From positions 1-5,599 of the forward strand of contig JAITBM010000093.1 in NCBI GenBank assembly GCA_031283565.1: a stretch of 5,599 nt of DNA. Direction: 5' to 3'. The translations under genes were made by a program, and so were the position numbers. Each line of letters begins with the position of its first letter. Position 1 is the stretch's first letter. Under the pieces are notes generated by a model that was not told the origin of the DNA, ran no database searches, and was given only the letters and a program-made list of their open reading frames with translations. The stretch is from Rickettsiales bacterium. Its GTDB lineage: Bacteria; Pseudomonadota; Alphaproteobacteria; Rs-D84. Shown one piece after another: positions 1 through 5,087 of the stretch.

Positions 1-138
1 CCCGCCCGCCAGCGGAACGCACGCGGCGGCAAGGCTTACTGCGTCGGCCGTGGTCATGTACCCTCCGCGCCCCAGCTTCACGCGCCCGTTTTTCACAGTG
101 AAAACGCCGCGGTCAAAAAAGTCTTGCTTTTGCGCCAT
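1..138 (-). CDS. Unrecognised protein, N-terminal part (runs off the left edge)
   Basis: An open frame reads leftward from an ATG at 138-136 for 46 codons without a stop and leaves the window. The peptide begins MAQKQDFFDRGVFTVKNGRV. It has a charged first 30 residues followed by a more hydrophobic Ala/Val/Leu stretch (about residues 32-46) that could be the start of a membrane segment or a buried helix. Codon choice is GC-rich at third positions, as in the neighbouring genes, which supports real coding. No purine-rich Shine-Dalgarno sequence precedes the ATG, but a TATACT box lies only about 10 bases upstream, so the transcript may be nearly leaderless. It is divergent from the membrane-protein gene at 183. 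I do not recognise the family. Confidence 0.6.
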   Translation of the reverse strand, partial: MAQKQDFFDRGVFTVKNGRVKLGRGGYMTTADAVSLAAACVPLAGG

Positions 139-182
139 AATTTCAATAGTATATCGCCAGAGATAAGATACGCAAAGAAAAA
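139..182. promoter_or_regulatory. Short divergent intergenic region with candidate back-to-back promoters
   Basis: Only 44 bp separate two divergent start codons, so both promoters must lie here or inside the genes. For the leftward gene, TATACT on the minus strand (153-148) is a good -10 box, with TTGCGT (175-170) as a weak -35 at 16-bp spacing. For the rightward gene, TAAGAT (164-169) is a possible -10 with TTTCAA (141-146) as a poor -35, 17-bp spacer. The two candidates interleave, so the genes may compete for polymerase or share a regulator. This was assigned by eye from consensus matches only. Confidence 0.35.
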
Positions 183-1199
183 ATGAACGATATTCTGCCA
201 TCGGCCGCGGCGAGCTTTAACAACGCCGCACTCGCGCTTCCGCAATTTTTGCGGAGCGCGGTGTTGATGCTGCCCGTCGGCTGGTGCGCCTATGCTCTTT
301 CGGATTGTATAAACGCGGCGTTTTTTCCGGTAAAGAAGACGCGCGAATTCAATCTGGCCTTTTGGGTCGAGCTGATTATGCTCGGGGTTCTGATACCCGG
401 GCAGAACTGGGCGGCGATAAGGGACGGATCGAGCGTCCTTCCTTTCATCGCGGCATGCTGCGTGTTTCTGCTGTGCATGGATGCGACAGCCCGCTTGCGG
501 GCGATAAACCCAAAAATGCCGAAGTGGTGGCAAAATATCGAGCCGAAGGCCCGGAAATGGATAAAGCTGGGCCTGCTTGCGATCGGCATGGGGGCCGCGG
601 CTGCAAGCGCGCCCCGCGAATGGGAGAGCATCCTGCTCATGATAGGCGCCGTCTTGTTCGGAGTGTCTGCCGGATTTTTCGGGCGAAAAAGCAAGCCCGC
701 GGGGGGATTTACGACGTTGATCATGGGCGCGATAGGCGTCGCGATAGCAATGCAGCCCGAATATTTTCGCTTCGGCCAGCTCGGCCGGCTGACGATAGCC
801 CACATAGGGGCATTGGCGCTTTCGGCATTGATTTGCGCGATGACCCTGGCTTTCGGCGCGGTAAAGCCGTCCGGATTCATGACGCCCGGCCACTACCGGC
901 ATGCGAAGTGGTTCATGAGGCTGTGCGGCCTGCTGTGCCTGCTGCTGTTTGCGATAACAGAATCGGTTCCGGTGCTGCTGGTGTTTTTCATGACGGGGCT
1001 GATCGCGTCGCTGCTGGCGGTCCGGCATGCCGCGCGGGGAACCAGGACCAGGGAGCTTGCGGGCAACCTGTGGGCCTTGGAGCTGATGACGTTCGGGGTC
1101 GTCACCGAGGCGCTGGCCATATCCGTCATAGGCCTGATGGTCTGGCGCAACAACAGCATGAAAAATTTCTGGAAGACCCTGCTCGCAGTCTTGAAATAA
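183..1199 (+). CDS. Multi-pass inner-membrane protein of unknown function
   Basis: The gene encodes 338 residues, strongly hydrophobic along nearly the whole length. By eye there are about nine or ten membrane segments, near residues 22-45, 58-71, 82-99, 126-141, 147-165, 176-190, 204-224, 244-258, 260-280 and 296-320. Short basic connectors such as KKTR (51-54), PKARKW (121-126), GRKSKP (167-172) and RHAARGTRTR (281-290) separate some of them and are likely cytoplasmic under the positive-inside rule. There is no cleavable signal peptide, ATP-binding motif or recognised transporter signature. The start at 183 is the first ATG after the divergent gene; only a weak AAAGAAAAA purine stretch precedes it. 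It sits 94 bp before pgk, same strand, but a candidate terminator and a pgk promoter lie between, so co-transcription is uncertain. Function is not assigned; transport or an envelope role is possible. Confidence 0.85.
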   Translation: MNDILPSAAASFNNAALALPQFLRSAVLMLPVGWCAYALSDCINAAFFPVKKTREFNLAFWVELIMLGVLIPGQNWAAIRDGSSVLPFIAACCVFLLCMDATARLRAINPKMPKWWQNIEPKARKWIKLGLLAIGMGAAAASAPREWESILLMIGAVLFGVSAGFFGRKSKPAGGFTTLIMGAIGVAIAMQPEYFRFGQLGRLTIAHIGALALSALICAMTLAFGAVKPSGFMTPGHYRHAKWFMRLCGLLCLLLFAITESVPVLLVFFMTGLIASLLAVRHAARGTRTRELAGNLWALELMTFGVVTEALAISVIGLMVWRNNSMKNFWKTLLAVLK

Positions 1200-1216
1200 T
1201 CATCCCTGCAATAAAA

Positions 1217-1248
1217 GCGAAATGGCGGCCGCCCTTTTTTTCATTTGC
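1217..1248 (+). terminator. Weak candidate terminator after the membrane-protein gene
   Basis: A perfect palindrome GGCGGCCGCC (1224-1233) is followed almost at once by seven Ts (1235-1241), 17 bp after the stop codon. The palindrome can form only a 3-bp stem with a 4-base loop, which is weak for intrinsic termination. A larger fold pairs GC-AAATG (1217-1224, one bulged G) with CATTTGC (1242-1248), but that would enclose the T-run. Position and T-run favour a terminator; stem quality does not. Confidence 0.35.
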
Positions 1249-1274
1249 CTTGCCCGCCTTTGATATTGTATGGT
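1245..1274 (+). promoter_or_regulatory. Candidate pgk promoter
   Basis: TTGCCT (1245-1250) and TATGGT (1269-1274) are spaced by 18 bp and match the best-conserved positions of sigma-70-type promoters (TTGnnn, TAnnnT). Transcription would start near 1281, just before the Shine-Dalgarno sequence, giving a leader of about 13 bases. TATTGT (1264-1269) is an alternative -10 with poorer spacing. This is a consensus match by eye only. Confidence 0.3.
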
Positions 1275-1283
1275 GCTGGAACA

Positions 1284-1288
1284 AGGAG
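1284..1288 (+). promoter_or_regulatory. pgk ribosome binding site
   Basis: AGGAG, within AAGGAGA, lies 5 bases upstream of the ATG at 1294. It settles the start: an in-frame ATG at 1270 would add eight residues (MVLEQGEN) but lies upstream of this site and has none of its own. Confidence 0.8.
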
Positions 1289-1293
1289 AAAAT

Positions 1294-2469
1294 ATGCTCG
1301 CGATTGACGATATGAAAAATCTTGCCGGAAAATGCGTGCTGGTGCGGGACGACTTCAACGTGCAGATTGTAAACGGGCGCATAACGGACGAATTCCGGAT
1401 AGAGCAGTCTTTGCCGACATTGCGGCGCCTGATTGGCGCGGGTGCGCGCGTCGCCGTCATGGCCCATCTTGGGCGGCCGAACGGGCGCGATGCCGGCCTG
1501 TCGCTTGCGCCGGTGGCCCGGGCGCTCGAGCGATTGCTCGGCCGCCCGGTTGTGTTCGTGCCGGATTGCCTGGACCGGGGATTTATTGGCGCCATGGAAT
1601 GCGGCGGCGTGGCGCTGCTGGAAAACCTGCGGTATTACCGTGAAGAGGAGGCGGACGACGCGGATTTCGCTCGGCGCCTTGCGCAAGGCTTCGATTATTA
1701 CGTTAACGATGCGTTTGCGGTCTCGCACAGGGCCCACGCGAGCGTGGATGCGGTAACGCGATTTCTGCCGTCGTTCGCGGGCGAATTGCTGCGGCGCGAA
1801 GTGGGACGGCTTGGCAGCCTGATGCAAAATCCGAAACGCCCGCTGCTTGGCATAATCGCGGGCGCGAAAGTGAAAAGCAAGGTCGGGGTTATAAAGGCGC
1901 TGGCGCGCCTGTGCGACAAGCTGATCATAGGCGGGGGCCTTGGCACCAGCTTTTGCATAGCCGTCGGCGCCGAAAACATAGCCGAGCCGCTTTGGGATGA
2001 AAGCATGCGGGCGGCGATCCTGGACATAATGAAAGAGTTCGGGGATAAAATAATACTGCCGGTAGACAAGGGGACGTCCAAAGAGCGAACTCCGGGCGCC
2101 GCCCACAGGGCGGACAAGGATCGGGCGGCCCTGGAACCGGACGATCTGGTGCTGGACGCAGGCCCGAAATCGATAATGGAATTCGAGGCGGCGGTGGACG
2201 AATCGAAAATGCTGGTGTGGAACGGGACGCTGGGCCTGGCGGAATGGGGCCCGCTTTGGGGAAGGGGAACTTTCGACTTGGCGCGGCATGTCGCGGAAAG
2301 ATCGGCGGCGGGGCGGTTGGAATCCCTGGTCGGCGGCGGAGATACTGTCGCCGCTTTGGAGGCGGCGGGGGTGAAGGGCAAGATGACATACGTGTCGACG
2401 GGCGGCGGGGCGTTTTTGGAATTTATAGAAGGGGCGTCCCTTCCCGGCCTGGCGGCCCTGGAATTGTAA
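1294..2469 (+). CDS. pgk: Phosphoglycerate kinase, divergent
   Basis: This cytosolic glycolytic and gluconeogenic enzyme transfers phosphate between 1,3-bisphosphoglycerate and ADP. The 391 residues are a normal bacterial length and all family blocks appear in order: VRDDFNV (17-23), TDEFRI with R35, AHLGRP (57-62), LLENLRYY (108-115, R113), YVNDAF and HRAHAS (136-150, R146), GAKVKSK (190-196, lysines 192 and 196), IIGGG (211-215), LPVD (255-258), LVWNG with E317 of the nucleotide site, VGGGDT (346-351) and STGGGAFLE (368-376). Substrate-binding Asp, Asn, His and Arg residues and the catalytic lysines are present. It departs from usual consensus at several places: NVQ for NVP, IAGAKVKSK for GGAKVSDK, LDAGP for LDIGP, and NGTLG for NGPMG. 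It stands alone without gap or fba neighbours. An inverted-repeat element begins one base after its stop. It is probably active; it could also be a second, specialised copy. Confidence 0.95.
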   Translation: MLAIDDMKNLAGKCVLVRDDFNVQIVNGRITDEFRIEQSLPTLRRLIGAGARVAVMAHLGRPNGRDAGLSLAPVARALERLLGRPVVFVPDCLDRGFIGAMECGGVALLENLRYYREEEADDADFARRLAQGFDYYVNDAFAVSHRAHASVDAVTRFLPSFAGELLRREVGRLGSLMQNPKRPLLGIIAGAKVKSKVGVIKALARLCDKLIIGGGLGTSFCIAVGAENIAEPLWDESMRAAILDIMKEFGDKIILPVDKGTSKERTPGAAHRADKDRAALEPDDLVLDAGPKSIMEFEAAVDESKMLVWNGTLGLAEWGPLWGRGTFDLARHVAERSAAGRLESLVGGGDTVAALEAAGVKGKMTYVSTGGGAFLEFIEGASLPGLAALEL

Positions 2470-2631
2470 ATGTCAAGAATTTCGCAGACACTTTTTGCTG
2501 CAATGGGCATCTCGTATTACACACTGCTGGTTTTCAAGAAAAAGCCAGATTTTTGCCAATTACAAGGCAAAAAAATCTGGATTTTTCATCACGTTTAGCT
2601 TTCAAAAAAGTGTCTGCGAAATTCACGACAT
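2470..2631. mobile_element. 162-bp inverted-repeat (MITE-like) element directly behind pgk
   Basis: The ends are inverted repeats of 27 bp with two mismatches: left arm 2470-2496 and right arm 2605-2631. The 20-bp core is identical (GAATTTCGCAGACACTTTTT at 2477-2496, reverse complement at 2605-2624). Inside is a second, nested inverted repeat (2538-2587). No reading frame resembling a transposase fits inside, and no convincing target-site duplication is visible at the arms. Size, terminal repeats and lack of coding capacity fit a non-autonomous miniature transposable element, comparable in design to the Correia elements of Neisseria (about 100-156 bp, 26-bp ends), though the end sequence differs. 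The outer TGTCAAGAATTT ends loosely recall IS256-family termini; that is from memory and unverified. In RNA the whole element would fold into one long stem with an inner hairpin. Confidence 0.6.
2538..2587. terminator. Symmetrical, probably bidirectional intrinsic terminator inside the element
   Basis: CCAGATTTTTGCC (2545-2557) pairs with GGCAAAAAAATCTGG (2566-2580) around the loop AATTACAA; the right arm carries two extra As. Outside the stem, GAAAAA (2538-2543) and TTTTTC (2582-2587) also pair, which gives five Ts after the hairpin on either strand. It lies about 75 bp behind the pgk stop and is the likeliest end of the pgk transcript. On the minus strand it would stop transcription coming from the right. 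Confidence 0.6.
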
Positions 2632-2769
2632 GCGCAGGAATGACATCGTTTTTGTCCCTGCTTTCGCGAATGCAGTGCATTGCGGCCCCGCTGCTTTTGC
2701 CATAATTTCGCAAAATAAAAATGTCTTTGCGGTCCGCCGCGCAATCTTGGCCGCAGCCGCATGCGAAGC
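2632..2769. other. Non-coding stretch with a repeat-like hairpin and an AATGCA dyad
   Basis: I see no credible gene here. GCAGG...GACA (2634-2645) can pair with TGTC-CCTGC (2653-2661), leaving AAT bulged and TCGTTTT as loop. The words GCAGGAATGACA and CTGCTTTCGCG resemble the small palindromic repeats common in many proteobacterial genomes. Just after it, AATGCA-G-TGCATT (2669-2681) is a perfect odd-length dyad, extendable by CGC/GCG (2665-2667 and 2682-2684) with one bulged G. It could bind a protein dimer or form a small hairpin. The role is unknown. Confidence 0.35.
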
Positions 2770-2810
2770 GCGATGAAACAGTGCTCCGCTTCATCGCCCC
2801 CTTCTTTTTT
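2770..2810 (+). terminator. Terminator-like hairpin with no obvious gene in front
   Basis: GCGATGAA (2770-2777) pairs perfectly with TTCATCGC (2790-2797) around a 12-base loop, followed by CCCCTTC and six Ts (2805-2810). The loop is large and the T-run starts eight bases after the stem, so strength is uncertain. It points rightward. The nearest upstream plus-strand gene is pgk, already served by the hairpin at 2538-2587, so this may be the original pgk terminator displaced by the inserted element, or the end of an unannotated small RNA. Confidence 0.5.
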
Positions 2811-2845
2811 AAGCATATGTTTCTGAATTCTGTCAAGTTTTTTAA

Positions 2846-2874
2846 TTGCGCGCCCGGGTTTGATCATGTATGTT
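2846..2874 (+). promoter_or_regulatory. Candidate promoter of the glycosyltransferase gene
   Basis: TTGCGC (2846-2851) and TATGTT (2869-2874) are spaced by 17 bp, which puts a start near 2881 and a leader of about 20 bases that includes the ribosome binding site. An alternative pair, TTGATC (2860-2865) and TAAATA (2883-2888), also has 17-bp spacing but would start transcription inside or past the Shine-Dalgarno sequence, so I prefer the first. Assigned by eye. Confidence 0.35.
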
Positions 2875-2888
2875 TTTTTTGCTAAATA

Positions 2889-2893
2889 AAAGG
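2889..2893 (+). promoter_or_regulatory. Glycosyltransferase ribosome binding site
   Basis: AAAGG lies 8 bases before the ATG at 2902 and supports that start. No better in-frame start is seen downstream within the N-terminal module. Confidence 0.55.
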
Positions 2894-2901
2894 CATGCAG
2901 A

Positions 2902-4410
2902 ATGAGATTGTTCGGCGCGGAAAGATTTTCAGACGGCAGCAGAAAAATATTCTGGCTGATGGGGCTGCCGCTGTATTATAAAAAGCAGGGCCACGGCGAA
3001 AAAAGGCTGTATCTGTTCGGCTTTGTCCCTGTGCTGTCGAGGCATGACGACGGCTTTGTCGTGCGCACGCGCGTGCTCGGCATCCGCATGGACAAAAAGT
3101 CCAGGGATTCTTATAGGCAAAGCGTCGGCGTGGATCTTGCGAGCGTGGCCGAAATTGCCGGGGACATGCGCATAATTCTGGACCGCATGCCGTTCGATTA
3201 TTGGGATGAGGCAGAAAACGATATTCCGCGTAAAAATAAGATCAGGGTTTTGTTCGAGGGCAGCGGAATGGTCTTCGGCGGAAAGCGCGGCATCGGGGGC
3301 TATTGCCGCGGGCTGCTTTGCGAAATGGCGAAATACGACGACATTGAGATTGACGTCATTTTCAAGAATGATGTTAATATAGGAAAAGACGTGTTGCTGC
3401 CGAAAAATGTCCGCGTGGTAAAATGGGCGGATTTCGAGCGTTTCTCGCAGGCGTATGATTTTATGTTTTTTGGCTATCCCGGCGAATATATACTGCTGGA
3501 TGTGATATCGAATCCGCAAAAATTATCGAAAATCAGATCTTTGGTTGGGATCATACATGATTTTATCCCGCAATTGTTTCCGATGGCAGAGATTAAGTGC
3601 AACAATGCCACGCAGGAGGTGCTCCGGGAGATTCTTTTTTATGCGCGCAAGCTGGATCATGTTTTCGCAAATTCCGAAAATACGCGGGCCGATTGCATGA
3701 AAATCGCCGAACGGTTGCCGCGAGACATTACCGTCATCATGGGCGGCGCCGACAAGGAATGGAGCAAAGCGCCAAGTGCTGCGCGGCTGCGGAATGACGA
3801 TATCATCGCCGGGCTTGGCGGGCATCGCAGAAAAAATGTGCTGCGGACGGTCGAAGCCTTCGCCATGGCGCGCGCATCGGGCAAAATTCCGAAAAAAGCG
3901 CGGCTGGTCATCACCTCCTACCTGGAAGGCAATTCTGATATGGTAACAGAGATAGAAGAAATGCTGATTGCATATCCGAAATGCAAAATCGGCAAGCAAG
4001 TGGTTTTGCCGAAACAATTTTTATCCACCGCCAGCATAATCCGGCTGACCGGCAATGCCCGGGCCGCGATTTACCCGTCATTGTACGAGGGGCTCGGAAT
4101 GCCGGTGCTCGAGGCTTACACGGTCGGCACGCCGTGCATAGGATCGAATAATTCGTCCGTTGCCGAAATCATCGCCCCGGAGTGCCGGTTTGATCCGCGC
4201 GATGTCCGAGATATGTCGGATAAGATAATTGAAATTTATAACAGCGGGCGGCTGCGCGAAATATCCATGAAATTCGGGAAAAAATTAATTACTAAAACCT
4301 GCAATTGGAAAATCGCCGCCGCAAAAACCGTAAAAACGTTGCGCAGATTGAAAGCGGACATGGCCCAAGGGCCGGCCGTTGAAGCGCCGCGCGTTGCGGC
4401 GAAAAAATGA
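2902..4410 (+). CDS. GT4-type (GT-B fold) glycosyltransferase with an extra N-terminal module
   Basis: The 502-residue protein probably moves a sugar from a nucleotide-sugar donor to a lipopolysaccharide, capsule or other surface glycan at the cytoplasmic face of the membrane. Residues about 113-480 form the GT-B pair: KRGIGGY (128-134) in the first domain, VGIIHDFIP (215-223), FANSENTRADC (255-265), then GGHRRKNVLRTVEAF (306-320) opening the donor domain. YPSLYEGLGMPVLEA (391-405) holds the family's E-x7-E pair, E396 and E404. The first 110 residues are additional; they carry two similar hydrophobic hairpins, FWLMGLPLYYKK (17-28) and LYLFGFVPVLSR (36-47). The last 20 residues are a low-complexity Ala/Pro/Lys tail. 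The gene is clearly more AT-rich than pgk, which hints at a different history. It appears to be a single-gene transcript with its own promoter. Donor and acceptor cannot be read from the sequence. Confidence 0.9.
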   Translation: MRLFGAERFSDGSRKIFWLMGLPLYYKKQGHGEKRLYLFGFVPVLSRHDDGFVVRTRVLGIRMDKKSRDSYRQSVGVDLASVAEIAGDMRIILDRMPFDYWDEAENDIPRKNKIRVLFEGSGMVFGGKRGIGGYCRGLLCEMAKYDDIEIDVIFKNDVNIGKDVLLPKNVRVVKWADFERFSQAYDFMFFGYPGEYILLDVISNPQKLSKIRSLVGIIHDFIPQLFPMAEIKCNNATQEVLREILFYARKLDHVFANSENTRADCMKIAERLPRDITVIMGGADKEWSKAPSAARLRNDDIIAGLGGHRRKNVLRTVEAFAMARASGKIPKKARLVITSYLEGNSDMVTEIEEMLIAYPKCKIGKQVVLPKQFLSTASIIRLTGNARAAIYPSLYEGLGMPVLEAYTVGTPCIGSNNSSVAEIIAPECRFDPRDVRDMSDKIIEIYNSGRLREISMKFGKKLITKTCNWKIAAAKTVKTLRRLKADMAQGPAVEAPRVAAKK

Positions 4411-4431
4411 CCGAATGCAAAATTCGGGGAT

Positions 4432-4467
4432 TCCGCAGCGGCGGCTTCGCGGAGACGCCGTGTTTTT
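4432..4467 (+). terminator. Candidate terminator after the glycosyltransferase
   Basis: CGGCG (4439-4443) pairs with CGCCG (4456-4460) and is followed by TG and five Ts (4463-4467), about 30 bp past the stop. TCCGC (4432-4436) with GCGGA (4449-4453) is a competing stem. Another small hairpin, CCGAAT/ATTCGG with loop GCAAA (4411-4427), sits immediately after the stop codon but has no T-run. Together they probably end the transcript; stem length is modest. Confidence 0.4.
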
Positions 4468-4690
4468 CGCGCGGTAAAACGCTTTTCGACGAAGTGATGC
4501 CGCAAAATCCCCAGCGCCGCGCCGATCGGCATGAAGCGGACAAAAATCATTCCCTGCGATCGAATGTGCGGAATCAAATATTTTTTCATAAAGAACTGCA
4601 CAAAAGCCTGCAGCAATATGCCTCATTACCGGAATAACATGCAAAAATTCGATTCAAAAAATCCCGCCCGTCGCCCGCCTGTGCGTTAAA

Positions 4691-4715
4691 GCCGCCGAAT
4701 CTCTAAATTGGCGGC
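4691..4715. repeat. Hairpin with an AT-rich loop
   Basis: GCCGCCGA (4691-4698) pairs with TTGGCGGC (4708-4715), an 8-bp stem with one G-T pair and a 9-base loop ATCTCTAAA. TAGAGATT at 4821-4828 is the exact complement of AATCTCTA (4698-4705), so a longer-range pairing with the loop is possible. There is no T-run, so it is not an intrinsic terminator. Confidence 0.4.
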
Positions 4716-4772
4716 AGAAAGTTAATGTGTTTGCGTGAAAATGATGCGCGGTATTTGTTTTTTTCATGCCAT

Positions 4773-4788
4773 CCTGCCGCAGGGCAGG
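4773..4788. repeat. Compact GC-rich hairpin
   Basis: CCTGCC (4773-4778) pairs perfectly with GGCAGG (4783-4788) around the tetraloop GCAG. Seven Ts (4757-4763 region) precede rather than follow it on the plus strand, and correspond to As on the minus strand, so it does not look like a terminator in either direction. Confidence 0.4.
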
Positions 4789-5051
4789 GGATATTTCTTG
4801 TCGCCGCCAAGGCATGCAAATAGAGATTTAGACGTCCGGGCAATGGCTCTTCACTGTCTGCAATCAGCAATTCTATGCCGATGCTGCCAATAAAAAAATA
4901 AAGATAATTACGGGCGCCAGCGCAAGGCAATAGTTTTACAAAACTGTCCGGGGACTCGCCCTTTTCGCAGCGCGCCCTCCGCGGAAACGGCAGAATCGCG
5001 AAAAAACGATGCCGGCAGCTGGACGGGCGCCATTTGATTTTATGTTGTCTT

Positions 5052-5087
5052 GCGGCCCCATGATCCGGGCGCCTTCGATGGGGCCGC
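5052..5087. repeat. Strong 10-bp perfect inverted repeat without T-run
   Basis: GCGGCCCCAT (5052-5061) and ATGGGGCCGC (5078-5087) are perfect inverted copies around a 16-base spacer that contains GGCGCC. It is the most stable simple hairpin in the window and lies about 50 bp past the stop of the minus-strand gene at 5140. Neither side is followed by a U-tract, so it is not a standard intrinsic terminator. It may protect the 3' end of that mRNA, help a factor-dependent stop between the convergent genes, or be a protein-binding dyad. Confidence 0.5.

Noticed and set aside
93..1028. Long minus-strand frame opposite the membrane-protein gene
   Set aside because: Its Arg/Gln/His/Pro-rich make-up is the usual shadow of a GC-rich gene on the other strand.
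1270..1293. Upstream ATG adding eight residues to phosphoglycerate kinase
   Set aside because: The added residues match nothing in the family, and the clear AGGAG at 1284-1288 serves the ATG at 1294.
1126..2289. Long minus-strand frame opposite pgk
   Set aside because: The plus strand encodes an unmistakable phosphoglycerate kinase over the same bases, and the minus product is Arg/His-rich.
2470..2631. A CRISPR unit or attachment site as explanation of the inverted repeats
   Set aside because: There are only two copies, inverted, with no direct repeats, spacers, integrase or tRNA nearby.
2625..2702. Tiny minus-strand frame (26 residues, starting MAKAAGPQ) whose start context GAAATTATGGC equals that of the gene at 138
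   Set aside because: Too short, with no Shine-Dalgarno sequence, and overlapping repeat-like DNA. The shared 11 bases are probably coincidence.
2495..2776. 93-residue plus-strand frame across the inverted-repeat element
   Set aside because: It has no ribosome binding site, runs straight through both the repeat arm and the hairpin, and its residue make-up is not protein-like.
4407..4637. 76-codon plus-strand frame whose ATG overlaps the glycosyltransferase stop (ATGA)
   Set aside because: The overlap looks like translational coupling, but the product is rich in Arg/His/Gln, matches no family I know, and begins in terminator-like hairpins.
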